Assembly (NCBI RefSeq): GCF_004365175.1
Contig: NZ_SOCE01000001.1
Coordinates: 1,971,154-2,035,153, forward strand
DNA: 64,000 bases
Direction: 5' to 3'
Source of the DNA: Kribbella voronezhensis
GTDB taxonomy: Bacteria > Actinomycetota > Actinomycetes > Propionibacteriales > Kribbellaceae
Positions 42,883 through 51,683 of this stretch are shown here, in pieces. The position numbers were made by a program, and so were the translations under genes. How positions within the stretch are numbered: the first letter of the stretch is position 1; every line of letters begins with the position of its first letter. Below the pieces are notes generated by a model, which worked only from the letters and a program-made list of their open reading frames with translations, had not been told where the DNA came from and searched no databases.

Positions 42883-45003
42883 CTAGTCGATGGCCAGAAC
42901 TTCCAGCAGTACCGCGCTCTCCGGCCACTGGGCCGGTACCTGTACGCCGGCGGCCGCGAGCGCGGCGCCGTTCAGCTCCACGCCGTCGGTCCACCAAGGC
43001 GCACTGTTTCTCGGCTCCGCACCAGGCGTGGCCAGCTTCTTCACCCGGTAGACCCGGTCCTTGGTGAGACCCGGCAACCGGACCCGGCCCACTTCGGAGG
43101 TGATCGACTGGGCCAGCTGTACGGCGGAGTACACCGCTCGGGACCCGTCCTGCGCGACCACTCCGTGCAGCAGGAAGTCGTCCGAGCCGCGATCGGCGCG
43201 GACCACCCGGCCGGTGTGCAGCAGCGGCCGGAGCTCCTTGTGCAGCGCGACCCAGCCTGCCAGCTCCGCGCGTTCTTCGGGCGACGCCGAGCTGATGTCC
43301 CACTCGATGCCGAAGTGCCCGAACAAGGCGGTCGTGGCGCGGAACGCGAGGCTCTGCGTGCGGCCGGTGGTGTGCGCCTTCGGCGGGCCGACGTGACAGC
43401 CGATCAGCTCGGGCGGCAGCAGCAACTGCGTGTACCGCTGGATCTTCTGCCGCTCCAGGGCGTCGTTGCTGTCGCTGCCCCAGACCCGGTCGGTCCGCTC
43501 CAGGATGGCGAGGTCGACGCGCGCGCCACCGGACGAGCAAGACTCGATCTCCAGTCCGGGATGACGCCGCTTCAGCTCGTCCAGCAACCGGTACACCGCG
43601 AGCGTCTGCTCGTGGATGCCGGCCGTGCCGGTCAACTGGTTGCCGCCGTCAACGAAGTCGCGGTTGTGGTCCCACTTCAGGTAGCTGATGTCGTACTCGG
43701 TCAGCAGGCTGTCGAGCCGCTCGAGCAGGTAGTCGTAGGCGCCCTGGATGCCGAGGTTCAGTCCCTGCTGGTGCCGCGCGGTCGGCGGCATCCGGTGGCC
43801 GGTGGCAAGGATCCACTCGGGGTGCTCACGGGCCAGGTCGGAGTTCGGGTTCACCATCTCCGGTTCCACCCAGAGACCGAACTGCAGGCCGAGGCCGGTG
43901 ACGTGGTCGACCAACGGGTGCAGGCCCTTCGGCCAGATCCCCTCGTCGACGTACCAGTCGCCCAGCCCGGCGTGGTCGTCGCGGCGGCCGCGGAACCAGC
44001 CGTCGTCGAGCACGAACCGCTCGGCGCCGACCTCGGCCCCCGCGTCCGCGAGCGACTTCAACTTGTCCAGGTCGAGGTCGAAGTACACGGCCTCCCAGGT
44101 GTTCAGTACGACGGGCCGCTCGGTCGACGGGTGGGTCGGCCGGGCCCGCAGGTACTCGTGGAAGCGGGTCGACACCTGGTCGAGGCCCACGCCGTACGAG
44201 CCGTAGATCCACGGGGTCGCGTAGCTGCCGCCCGATTCGAGGCGGCCCTCGCCGGGGAGCAACAGCTCGCCACCGCCGATGACGGCGAAACCGCTCATCC
44301 CGCGTTCGGCGTACGAGCGGTGGTTGCCGCTCCAGGCGGTGTGCACGCCCCAGATCTCGCCGGTGCCGAAGTCGAAGCCGGGCGTCCCGGCGTACAGGAG
44401 CAGCGTGGCGTCGGCACCGGTGCGGCCGCGGCGGTTGTCGCGGACATGCAGGCCCTGGGTGAACGCGCTGCGCTGCGGGTGCCGCTCACCGATGTGCCGG
44501 CCGGTCAGGTCGAGCAGCTCGGTCGCCTCGGTCGGTACCGGCAGGGCGAGCACCAGCCCGTCGACCGTGTACGGCGAATCGCCCGTGTTCGTCAGTTCGG
44601 CCTTGGTTCGGACCAGCCCCGAGTCGGTCAGCTCGATCACCAGCGCGAGTCCCAGTCCGGCCTGCGGGTCACTCGCGGTGACCTGGACCGTGTTGCCGGT
44701 CCGGGCCACCTCGCTGAGCTGGAACGACGCGGAGAAGTCCTGGCCGTCGCGGTGACCGTTCAATCCGGGCAGCCCGAACCAGCCCGACGAGTACTCCGGG
44801 ATGATCGCGACCGGCTGGTTCTCGTCGAGGCCGTTGCCGACCTGGACCGCTCCCGCGCCACGCCTGAGATCAACCAGAGCGGCATCGCCGAGTTCGCCCA
44901 GATCAGCGCCCCAGTGCAGCACGGACGGCAGCCCCGGACCGGAACAGTCGAGCACGAGACTCACGCCCGCGGAGCGCAGCTGCAGCACCTTGATGTTCGA
45001 CAC
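42883..45003 (-). CDS. GH36 alpha-galactosidase
   Basis: A 706-residue glycoside hydrolase of family 36. An N-terminal beta-sandwich leads to the (beta/alpha)8 barrel: FVLDDGWFRGRRDDHAGLGD, WVEPEMVNPNSDLAREHPEW, the nucleophile Asp in YLKWDHNRDF near residue 441 and the acid/base Asp in WGSDSNDALERQ near residue 505; CSSGGARVD is the substrate-binding Cys motif. No signal peptide is present, so it cleaves imported alpha-galactosides (melibiose, raffinose type) in the cytosol. It is first in the importer operon, which starts after a TTGACA promoter element and an inverted repeat. Confidence 0.93.
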   Translation of the reverse strand: MSNIKVLQLRSAGVSLVLDCSGPGLPSVLHWGADLGELGDAALVDLRRGAGAVQVGNGLDENQPVAIIPEYSSGWFGLPGLNGHRDGQDFSASFQLSEVARTGNTVQVTASDPQAGLGLALVIELTDSGLVRTKAELTNTGDSPYTVDGLVLALPVPTEATELLDLTGRHIGERHPQRSAFTQGLHVRDNRRGRTGADATLLLYAGTPGFDFGTGEIWGVHTAWSGNHRSYAERGMSGFAVIGGGELLLPGEGRLESGGSYATPWIYGSYGVGLDQVSTRFHEYLRARPTHPSTERPVVLNTWEAVYFDLDLDKLKSLADAGAEVGAERFVLDDGWFRGRRDDHAGLGDWYVDEGIWPKGLHPLVDHVTGLGLQFGLWVEPEMVNPNSDLAREHPEWILATGHRMPPTARHQQGLNLGIQGAYDYLLERLDSLLTEYDISYLKWDHNRDFVDGGNQLTGTAGIHEQTLAVYRLLDELKRRHPGLEIESCSSGGARVDLAILERTDRVWGSDSNDALERQKIQRYTQLLLPPELIGCHVGPPKAHTTGRTQSLAFRATTALFGHFGIEWDISSASPEERAELAGWVALHKELRPLLHTGRVVRADRGSDDFLLHGVVAQDGSRAVYSAVQLAQSITSEVGRVRLPGLTKDRVYRVKKLATPGAEPRNSAPWWTDGVELNGAALAAAGVQVPAQWPESAVLLEVLAID

Positions 45004-45042
45004 TGTTGATTCACTCTGCCTTCTGATTGATTTCAGGACGGA

Positions 45043-45097
45043 ACTATTTACCCTACCGGCAGGGATGTCAATAGCTTCACGAGGTTAAGTAAATACT
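45043..45097 (-). promoter_or_regulatory. Promoter and inverted repeat of the alpha-galactosidase operon
   Basis: On the minus strand TTGACA (45071-45066) is a consensus -35; TAAATA or an overlapping AATAGT about 15-17 bases on is the probable -10. ACTATTTAC (45043-45051) and GTAAATACT (45089-45097) are inverted with one mismatch and flank this promoter, so they may be a split operator. This is one of the few AT-rich stretches in the window. Confidence 0.5.
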
Positions 45098-45137
45098 CTA
45101 GTGCCCGTGTCCGTGCCTGCCCAGGGGGCAGTGCGCA

Positions 45138-45887
45138 CTAATGCGCAACGAGGCGCGTACGAATCAGCAGATCGTTCAACGCCGGCGCCGCCGAGGGCTC
45201 GTCCGGCAACTTCGACCGGAGCTCGGCCTCGTCGAGCACGGCCTGCAACCGCACCACGTCGCGCTCGATCACGTCGACGGACGGCCCGGCCACGGGACCG
45301 TGCTCGACCTCCGCCTTGGCCGCCATCAGCTCCGGCAGGTACGACGGTGCGCCGCCGAGCAACTCCCGCAGATCGGCCTGCACCTCACCCGTGCGCATCA
45401 AGTGGATGCCGGTCAACAGCACACGGAACGTGTAGAGCAGCGGCTTGAGCTCCCCCGTCTTGCCGAACAACGCCCACTGCGTCTTCCCGAACCCCCGGTA
45501 GTGATGCGCATGCCACTTCGTCAGGCACCCGGGCGCCAGCGCGACCAGTTCCTCATGTCCCGCACTGGTCACCACGACCAGGGGCGAAAGCACCTGCTCC
45601 AGCACATAGCCGTTGCGGCGCAGCATCAGCCGGAGGAACTTGGCCAGGTCATGGGTGACGAGGTCGACCTCCGCCTCGTTCTGGAACCAGGTCCGATCAA
45701 GCGTCTCCGGTCCTCCGCTCAACCCGATGACCTCGGCCACCGGCAGGACGTGAACCCCACGGAGATCGACGTCGGAGTCCTTCGACGGAAAGCCGTAGAG
45801 GTGAGCACCGGACACGGTGGCGAAGAGCAGGTCGTACGGCTGGTCGCCGACGATGCCGCGGAGCTCGGCGTAGTCGAGCGTTCGCAT
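45138..45887 (-). CDS. Nucleotidyltransferase-like protein (COG3541/YcgL type), copy 2
   Basis: A 249-residue protein with the polymerase-beta-like motif VSGAHLYGFPSKDSDVDLRG: a G-S-like turn and two acidic residues spaced as metal ligands (DSDVD). The helical C-terminal part contains LTKWHAHHYRGFGKTQWALF and a conserved KPLLYTFRVLLTGIHLM. This group of predicted nucleotidyltransferases has no established function. The ATG is two bases after the stop of the paralogous gene upstream. The first motif position is Ala rather than Ser (SGAHLYG), a mild departure. Confidence 0.75.
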   Translation of the reverse strand: MRTLDYAELRGIVGDQPYDLLFATVSGAHLYGFPSKDSDVDLRGVHVLPVAEVIGLSGGPETLDRTWFQNEAEVDLVTHDLAKFLRLMLRRNGYVLEQVLSPLVVVTSAGHEELVALAPGCLTKWHAHHYRGFGKTQWALFGKTGELKPLLYTFRVLLTGIHLMRTGEVQADLRELLGGAPSYLPELMAAKAEVEHGPVAGPSVDVIERDVVRLQAVLDEAELRSKLPDEPSAAPALNDLLIRTRLVAH

Positions 45888-45888
45888 G

Positions 45889-46815
45889 TCACGCGTCACC
45901 GATGCTCCTCTTCCGGACCGACCTGAGCCAGGCGTCGACCCTACCGACATCGGGGGTTGCCGGCAGCACGGTTCGCGCCAGCGCCCGGTCGAGTTCCTCG
46001 TGCAGGGACAGCCGCCAGCGTTCCACATCGGGCCAGCCGGATTCGCCTCGCTTGATCGCCAGCAGCCGTTCACGATGCTGGCCGACGTCGACAACTAATT
46101 TGCCCTCAGCAAGCAATGTGCGGGCCGCGAGCAACAACCTGATCAGGTGCATGACGTGCTTCCATTTCGGCGCGCCGTCGCGCCGGAAGTCCGCCTCGAG
46201 TTTCTTGAACTGGCTCAGCACGTAGCCGGAGTACGTCTGGTACGCGAGCTGCGACAGAAACGCCTGTCGCAGTTCCACCAGTTCCTCGCCCAGTGGCGTC
46301 TGCCGGACCACCAGCGGCGAGTGGAGCACTTCGAGCAGGTTCGGATTCGCCTTCAGCGCAAGCTCGCAGAACCGCTCGACCTCCCACGAGAACCACTCCG
46401 GGTCCGGTCCGTCGACGTGCATCGGCGGCTTCGCGAGCGACCAGAAAACCTCGGTCGGCGCGACGTACACGCCGCGCGTATCGGTGTCGGACGAATCCGT
46501 GGCGAGCCCGAACGCACGCGAGCCGACCACCGCGGCGTACACGGTGTACTTCCGCACCAGTTCGTCGCCGTCGACCTGATCCACGGCGACCGCTTCATCC
46601 TGGTACGCCGTACGCAGGCTGAGCTGGTCGCGTCCAGCGGTGGCGTCGCGTCCGTCGACCAGGTGCACCAGGTAGCGGCCGTCCGGGGTGACGCCGCTGA
46701 CCCGGCCGGTCGCACCACGCTGGGCGGTGCCGCCGTCGGAATCGGGTCGGGCGACCCGCAGTACGACCTGCGTGCCGACCGGCAGCTGCGGACCCTCCAC
46801 TGGCATGCCGCCCAT
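45889..46815 (-). CDS. Nucleotidyltransferase-like protein (COG3541/YcgL type), copy 1
   Basis: A protein of about 309 residues. The first 75 residues form an extra beta-rich domain (VGTQVVLRVARPDSDGGTAQ then RYLVHLVDGRDAT) with the look of a small barrel; then comes the nucleotidyltransferase motif VVGSRAFGLATDSSDTDTRG with intact GS and DTD. The rest resembles its downstream neighbour, including KWKHVMHLIRLLLAARTLL. The ATG at 46815 is used; 46806 is an alternative. The two genes nearly touch, so the products probably act together. Targets (tRNA, protein or small molecule) are unknown. Confidence 0.75.
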   Translation of the reverse strand: MGGMPVEGPQLPVGTQVVLRVARPDSDGGTAQRGATGRVSGVTPDGRYLVHLVDGRDATAGRDQLSLRTAYQDEAVAVDQVDGDELVRKYTVYAAVVGSRAFGLATDSSDTDTRGVYVAPTEVFWSLAKPPMHVDGPDPEWFSWEVERFCELALKANPNLLEVLHSPLVVRQTPLGEELVELRQAFLSQLAYQTYSGYVLSQFKKLEADFRRDGAPKWKHVMHLIRLLLAARTLLAEGKLVVDVGQHRERLLAIKRGESGWPDVERWRLSLHEELDRALARTVLPATPDVGRVDAWLRSVRKRSIGDA

Positions 46816-46993
46816 GCTCTCGCACCACGGGTCCGGGCCGCAGCCGGATTGGCATGATCGTGACACTGCGAGAACATGCCAGCACTCTCGGTCTATCCGA
46901 ACGCGTTACCCGGGAGTAGATTCCCGAGCCAGGTGGCCGGTCACGGGGTCCGACGGTCGCCCTCCGCCCCTTCGTCCGAGATGAGGCCAACCG

Positions 46994-48193
46994 GTGAAGA
47001 TCCATCGCAGTTCGTCCGTCGCCAGTGCATTCCTGCTGACAGCCGCCGCCCTGGTTGTCAGCACGTCCACCGCCCACGCCGACGGCCCAGGCGCCGGTAC
47101 GCCGTACGTCGTGTCGGTCGGCGACTCCTACATCTCGGGCGAGGCCGGCCGCTGGGCCGGCAGCTCGAACAACTCGGAGACGCCGGCCGACGCGCTCGGC
47201 GCGCATGCGTACCACGACAACGCCGCCGGCACCGGCGAGACCATCCCCAAATGCCATCGCAGTCGCTCCGCCGAGGCCTATATCGGCAGCGGCGTCGGCG
47301 GGATGAATCTCGCCTGCTCCGGCGCGAGCACCGGTACCACCACCGGTGACGCCTTCAAGCCAGGCCTCGACTTCTACGACGACGGCAACGGCCATCTCGG
47401 CCAGGCGAAACTCCTGCAGCAGTTCGCCGCCACCCACAACGTCAAACTGGTGGTCGCCTCGATCGGCGGCAACGACTTCAACTTCGCCTCGATCGTCACC
47501 TCCTGCGTGACCGACTTCCTCACCTCGCCGACCTGGTTCAAGGACTACTGCAAGGACGACTCGTCGGTGGTCGCGAACTTCACCGCCGCCAACGTCACCG
47601 CGGTACGGGCCCGGATCGCCACCTCGTTCCAGAACCTCCGCACGGCGATGCGCAACGCCGGGTACGCCGACACCGCGTGGACCCTGCAGGTGCAGACCTA
47701 CCCGTCACCGATCCCGGCCGGCAGCGGCTTCCGCTACGGCGAGAGCGGCTACGGCCGGCAGAACACCGGCGGGTGCGGCTTCTGGAACGCCGACGCGGAC
47801 TGGGCCAACAGCACCGCGCTGGCCACCATCAACAACACCGTCCGCGCGGCCGTCGGCCAGTCGGGTCTGGCCAACGCCCGCATCCTCGAACTCCAGTCCG
47901 CCTTCAACGGCCGCCGCCTGTGTGAGTCCGGCGTCGGCCTGTACGAAGAGGCCGGCCTGTCGTCCTGGACCCAGCCGGCCGCCGTCGACAAGACCGAATG
48001 GATCAACCAGATCCGCACGGTCACCACGATCGGCTCGAACTACTACATCCAGGAGTCCCTGCACCCCAACTACTGGGCCCAGCTCGCGCTCCGCTCCTGC
48101 ATCCGCCAGTCCTACACCCTCGATCACGCGGGCACCTGCACCATCGCCGGCCCCGGCCTCCTCAACGGCGAACCGCGGATGTCGTTGAACTGA
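46994..48193 (+). CDS. Secreted SGNH-family hydrolase
   Basis: A 399-residue exported GDSL/SGNH esterase. A signal peptide ends near STSTAHA; block I is VVSVGDSYISGEAGRW with the catalytic Ser, block III is IGGNDFNFASIV with the Asn of the oxyanion hole, and the His appears in block V as QESLHPNYWAQLALRSC. Several Cys pairs suggest disulfides, usual for secreted actinobacterial lipases of this type. It should hydrolyse esters outside the cell. The GTG start fits the signal peptide. A bidirectional hairpin separates it from the convergent metallopeptidase. Confidence 0.88.
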   Translation: MKIHRSSSVASAFLLTAAALVVSTSTAHADGPGAGTPYVVSVGDSYISGEAGRWAGSSNNSETPADALGAHAYHDNAAGTGETIPKCHRSRSAEAYIGSGVGGMNLACSGASTGTTTGDAFKPGLDFYDDGNGHLGQAKLLQQFAATHNVKLVVASIGGNDFNFASIVTSCVTDFLTSPTWFKDYCKDDSSVVANFTAANVTAVRARIATSFQNLRTAMRNAGYADTAWTLQVQTYPSPIPAGSGFRYGESGYGRQNTGGCGFWNADADWANSTALATINNTVRAAVGQSGLANARILELQSAFNGRRLCESGVGLYEEAGLSSWTQPAAVDKTEWINQIRTVTTIGSNYYIQESLHPNYWAQLALRSCIRQSYTLDHAGTCTIAGPGLLNGEPRMSLN

Positions 48194-48205
48194 GCAAGCA
48201 AAGCA

Positions 48206-48240
48206 CCGGCCGCCTCACCCTTGGGGGGTGAGGCGGCCGG
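48206..48240. terminator. Bidirectional terminator
   Basis: CCGGCCGCCTCACC and GGTGAGGCGGCCGG form a perfect 14-base-pair stem with a 7-base loop. It lies 13 bases after the SGNH hydrolase stop and 25 bases after the stop of the convergent M4 peptidase, so it can serve both transcripts. Confidence 0.8.
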
Positions 48241-48264
48241 CTGTTACTGGTCGTGCCCTGTTCG

Positions 48265-50571
48265 TCAGCTCAGGTTGAGGCCTGTGTCGTCGACGACGAA
48301 CGAGGTCTGGAGCGAGGAGTCCTCAGTGCCGCTGAAGCTGATCGAGACCGTCTGGCCCGCCAGCGACGACACGTCGAACGACTTCAGCGAGTAGCCCGAA
48401 GCCTTGTTGAGGTTGGAGTAGGTCGCCAGCGTGGTCGAGCCCGCCTTCACGGTCAGCTTGTCGTACTGAGTCGTGGTGGTGGTCTCGGCCGAATCGATGT
48501 GCAGGTAGAACGAGAGCACCGCGTGGCAACCGGCCGGGATCGCGACCGACTGGCTCAGGGTGTCGGTGTGGGTGGTGCCGTAGCCGTCCATCCACGCCTT
48601 CCAGGAGCCGGTGTGCGCGGCCTGGCCGGTCGAGTTGTCGATCACGCCCGACGAGGCCGACCACGGCGACGCCGTACCGGTCTCGAAGCCCGGGTTGCCG
48701 AGCTTCTGGCCGGAGCAGGTACCGCCGCCGCCACCGATGGTGATGGTGAAGGTGGTGCTGCCGGACCCACCGGCGCTCGCCGTAGCGGTCGCCGTCACGT
48801 TGAAGGTGCCGTTGGCGGTCGGGGTGCCGGAGATCGTGCCCGTGGAGGAACCGATCGTCAGGCCACCCGGCAAGCCGGTGGCGGACCAGGTGTACGGCGC
48901 GGTGCCGCCCGAGGCCGACAAGGTGAACGAGGCGATCGGCGTACCGACCGTGCCGGTCTTGTTGCCCGGGTTGGTGACGGTGACGCCACCGCTGGTGCTA
49001 CACGTCGGGTCGCCGGCCTGAGCCGGAACGCTCACCGCGTCCCACGCCGCCTTGACGGTGTTGAACTCGGTGCAGCTCGGCGAGTACAGGTTCTTGGCCG
49101 CGGTCAGCGTCCAGGTGCGGTACTTCAGGTACGAGCTGCTGCTCGTCTTCATCAGCATCGCGTTGTACATGATCCGGATGGCCTTCTGGATGCCGAGGCC
49201 GGTCACCGTCGAGCTGTTGCAGGTCGGGACGTTCGGCGAGCCGCCGCTGCCCTGGGAGACCAGCACGAACCAGTGGTCACCAGGTCCGGCCGCGGCGTGC
49301 ACCTCGGAGCCCGGGATCGAGCTCGAGTAGCAGTTCGGGTCGCCGACCGCCGACGGGTTGTACATGTTGCGGATCGGGCCGCTGCCGACCAGGTTGACCT
49401 CTTCGCCGACCAGGAAGTCCGGCGGGTCGTACGAGGCCGACTGGTTGCTGTAGAACTCGGTGGCCGCACCGAAGGTGTCGGCGACGAACTCCTGGGTCCC
49501 GGATCCGGAGATCCCACCCGGGGTGTGGTCGTCGATGCCGTGGCCCATCTCGTGGCCCAGCACGTCCATCGAACCGATCCAGGCGCCGGCGGTGTTCTTG
49601 CCGACCTGGACCTGGGTGCCGTCGTAGTAGGCGTTCTGGTCGTTCAGACCGACGCGGATCGGCCAGGCGCCGCCGTTGCCGTCGGCACCGTTACGGCCGA
49701 GCCAGTCGGCGAGCATGTGCCGCTCGGTCTGGTACGAGAACAGTGCGTCGACGCAGCCGGTCTCCTTGTTGGTGCCGGTGCCGTTGCCCCAGTTGTCGTC
49801 CGGGCCGGAGAACGTGGTGTTGGTCGCCGCGTCCTGGCAGGAGGTGTTGGCCGAGTTGGGGTCCTTCATCGAGTACGTGCTGCCGGACAGCGTGGTGTCC
49901 AGGTGGACCGGGTTCGGTCCGCTGATGGCCGCCGTACCGTTGCCTGCCATCACGTGCTCTTTGGTGCTGAGCACCTTGCCGGTCTTCGCGTCGACGTAGA
50001 CCGACAGGCTCGACGGCTCCTTGCCCTTGAAGCCGGTGACGCGCGACTGCCACGCGAGGGTCGGCTTGCTGCCGAGCGCGTAGACGGCCAGCGTCGGCTG
50101 GGTGCTGGAGGTGACCTTCTTGAGCTGCTTGGTCGCGGTCGCCTTCGCGGCCGCGGCGGTGATTCCGGCTGTCGTGGACAGGTCCGGGATCGCCACGCTC
50201 TGGGCTACCGAGGTGCTCTTGACGGCACCGTGCTCGTCGGTGACGACCACGAAGTCACCGCCGACGACCGGGAGACCCTTGAAGGTGCGCTCGTACGGGA
50301 CGTACTGCAGACCGGTCTGCTCGGAGATGACCGGCTTGGCGACGAACTTGTCGCTCTTGCCTGCGTGCAGGCCGGCCGGCAGCTGGGACACCAGCGACGA
50401 CGCAGCCTGGGCCGCGAAGGCCTTCGACTGGGCCTGGGTGGGCCGGGGCGGAGGTGCTGCACTCGGAGCGGCGGTGGACGACGCGGCTCCGAGACCGGCG
50501 ACGGAAACGACCGTCAGACCGGTGACCGCCAGAAAAGTGGCGGTCTTTCGGGAACGCTGAAACAAGACCAT
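48265..50571 (-). CDS. Secreted M4 (thermolysin-like) metallopeptidase with Ig-like and C-terminal domains
   Basis: A 768-residue preproprotein. A signal peptide (to about residue 35) and an FTP/PepSY propeptide (LQYVPYERTFKGLPVVGGDF, PTLAWQSRV) precede the catalytic domain with the zinc motif SMDVLGHEMGHGID near residue 340 and the third ligand Glu in GTQEFVADTFG; the second-half His lies in EVHAAAGPGDHWF. After residue 540 there is a putative Ig-like domain (GTVGTPIASFTLSASGGTAP) and a C-terminal beta-sandwich (NPGFETGTASPWSASSG) that probably binds substrate or surface. It digests proteins outside the cell. A clear promoter lies upstream at 50722-50750. Confidence 0.92.
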   Translation of the reverse strand: MVLFQRSRKTATFLAVTGLTVVSVAGLGAASSTAAPSAAPPPRPTQAQSKAFAAQAASSLVSQLPAGLHAGKSDKFVAKPVISEQTGLQYVPYERTFKGLPVVGGDFVVVTDEHGAVKSTSVAQSVAIPDLSTTAGITAAAAKATATKQLKKVTSSTQPTLAVYALGSKPTLAWQSRVTGFKGKEPSSLSVYVDAKTGKVLSTKEHVMAGNGTAAISGPNPVHLDTTLSGSTYSMKDPNSANTSCQDAATNTTFSGPDDNWGNGTGTNKETGCVDALFSYQTERHMLADWLGRNGADGNGGAWPIRVGLNDQNAYYDGTQVQVGKNTAGAWIGSMDVLGHEMGHGIDDHTPGGISGSGTQEFVADTFGAATEFYSNQSASYDPPDFLVGEEVNLVGSGPIRNMYNPSAVGDPNCYSSSIPGSEVHAAAGPGDHWFVLVSQGSGGSPNVPTCNSSTVTGLGIQKAIRIMYNAMLMKTSSSSYLKYRTWTLTAAKNLYSPSCTEFNTVKAAWDAVSVPAQAGDPTCSTSGGVTVTNPGNKTGTVGTPIASFTLSASGGTAPYTWSATGLPGGLTIGSSTGTISGTPTANGTFNVTATATASAGGSGSTTFTITIGGGGGTCSGQKLGNPGFETGTASPWSASSGVIDNSTGQAAHTGSWKAWMDGYGTTHTDTLSQSVAIPAGCHAVLSFYLHIDSAETTTTTQYDKLTVKAGSTTLATYSNLNKASGYSLKSFDVSSLAGQTVSISFSGTEDSSLQTSFVVDDTGLNLS

Positions 50572-50721
50572 GGGCGTGGCCCCTTCAGGAAATGGTGCTG
50601 GGCGGGTTGCGATGCGCCGGGCTGGCAGGCGGGTGCACCTATTCCGCCTGGAACGCTCCGGACACCACCGGGCCTCACTACTTCCTTTACCCCTCTTCCA
50701 ACGCCGGTGGATCGCGGGGGG

Positions 50722-50750
50722 ACACTATGCCCGTCTCATATCATGGTCAA
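50722..50750 (-). promoter_or_regulatory. Sigma-70-type promoter of the M4 peptidase
   Basis: On the minus strand TTGACC (50750-50745), a 17-base spacer and TAGTGT (50727-50722) match the actinobacterial housekeeping consensus. It lies 151 bases before the start codon, leaving a long leader. The rest of the 410-base gap to the PadR gene holds the PadR operators and no gene. Confidence 0.55.
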
Positions 50751-50915
50751 CGCCCATTACTGCCGCTGGCACAAGCGAGACAGTTGACTGCGTTGTCAGC
50801 CGAAAAAAGAGCGTTTTCCCGGCATAAAGCGGCTGATTGCTTCAGCCGATCGGTGACCTTTTTCCGCGACCGCACCGGCGACCATCCCCCATGGATCCGG
50901 ACCGACGGCGACCAG

Positions 50916-50957
50916 TACTCGGCGGTACCGTGTAGTGGTACTCGGTGTTACCGAGTA
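50916..50957. promoter_or_regulatory. Tandem PadR-type operators
   Basis: TACTCGGCGGTACCGTGTA (50916-50934) and TACTCGGTGTTACCGAGTA (50939-50957) match at 16 of 19 positions and start 23 bases apart, about two helical turns. The second has perfect 8-base arms. They end 24 bases before the PadR start, so autorepression is likely. Confidence 0.65.
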
Positions 50958-50981
50958 GCAGGAGAACCGAAGAGGGCGCCG

Positions 50982-51308
50982 ATGGACGATCTGACCGAGA
51001 TGCTGAAAGGCACGCTCGAGGGCTGTGTGCTGGAGATCATCGGCAGGGCGGAGACCTACGGGTACGCCATCACGCGTCGGCTGAACGAACTCGGCTTCGC
51101 CGACGTCATCGAGGGCACGGTCTACACCATTCTGCTGCGGCTGGAGAAGAAAGGGCTCGTCGAGGTCACGAAACGACCGTCCGAGCAGGGCCCGCCGCGC
51201 AAGTTCTATGCGCTCAACGACGCCGGCCGCGATGAATTGGCGGCGTTCTGGGTGAAATGGGAGTACGTCACGGCACGGATCACCAAGCTCAAGGAGAGCG
51301 GGAAATGA
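50982..51308 (+). CDS. PadR family transcriptional regulator
   Basis: A 108-residue PadR regulator, the short single-domain type. MLKGTLEGCVLEIIGRAETY then YAITRRLNELGFADVIEGTV and YTILLRLEKKGLVEV form the winged helix-turn-helix. The ATG at MDDLTEM is preceded by AGAGGG and by tandem palindromes. In actinobacteria and firmicutes such genes are commonly followed by one or two DUF1048 genes; here the downstream DUF1048 sequence is broken, so the regulator may have lost its partner. Confidence 0.9.
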   Translation: MDDLTEMLKGTLEGCVLEIIGRAETYGYAITRRLNELGFADVIEGTVYTILLRLEKKGLVEVTKRPSEQGPPRKFYALNDAGRDELAAFWVKWEYVTARITKLKESGK

Positions 51309-51560
51309 CCTTCTGAGAGACGATCACCGGCAGCGATCTCAGCAGAGAATGGAAGGCGTTCGAGATCCGGGCCGAGGCCTTGCCGAACGACTAACCGGGA
51401 CAAAGCATTTACCACGTGGTGGGCGACGACATCGCCGGTTTCAGCACGGCACTGGCCAGCGGATTACCAGATCGTTTACCAGGAGATGCAGCGGTATCTC
51501 TTCAAGGTCGGACCGGTCGACCTGGTCGGCGGCCGCGAAGGGATTCGCCGGGGCAGTCGA
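51305..51560 (+). pseudogene. Decayed DUF1048 gene(s) downstream of PadR
   Basis: The ATG overlaps the PadR stop and reads MTF, then TGA at codon 4 where relatives have Trp, then in the same frame ITGSDLSREWKAFEIRAEAL, an intact DUF1048 N-terminus, until a second break at the NDY position. Further on, VVGDDIAGFSTALASG (C-terminal DUF1048 motif) and, in another frame, DYQIVYQEMQRYLFKVGPVD (middle of a DUF1048 protein) are present. So one or two DUF1048 genes have been collapsed by nonsense, frameshift and deletion. Homology is from my knowledge of the family, not a search. Confidence 0.7.
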
Positions 51561-51683
51561 TGGCACCGCGAGTGACCCGGCAGGGACTGACGCATAGGTT
51601 TCGCACCAGCTTGGCGGGCCGGACGACATAATTGGAGGAGCAGGGGAAGTCGAGATTGTCATGGTTTTGCTGAGGAGTTGCGG

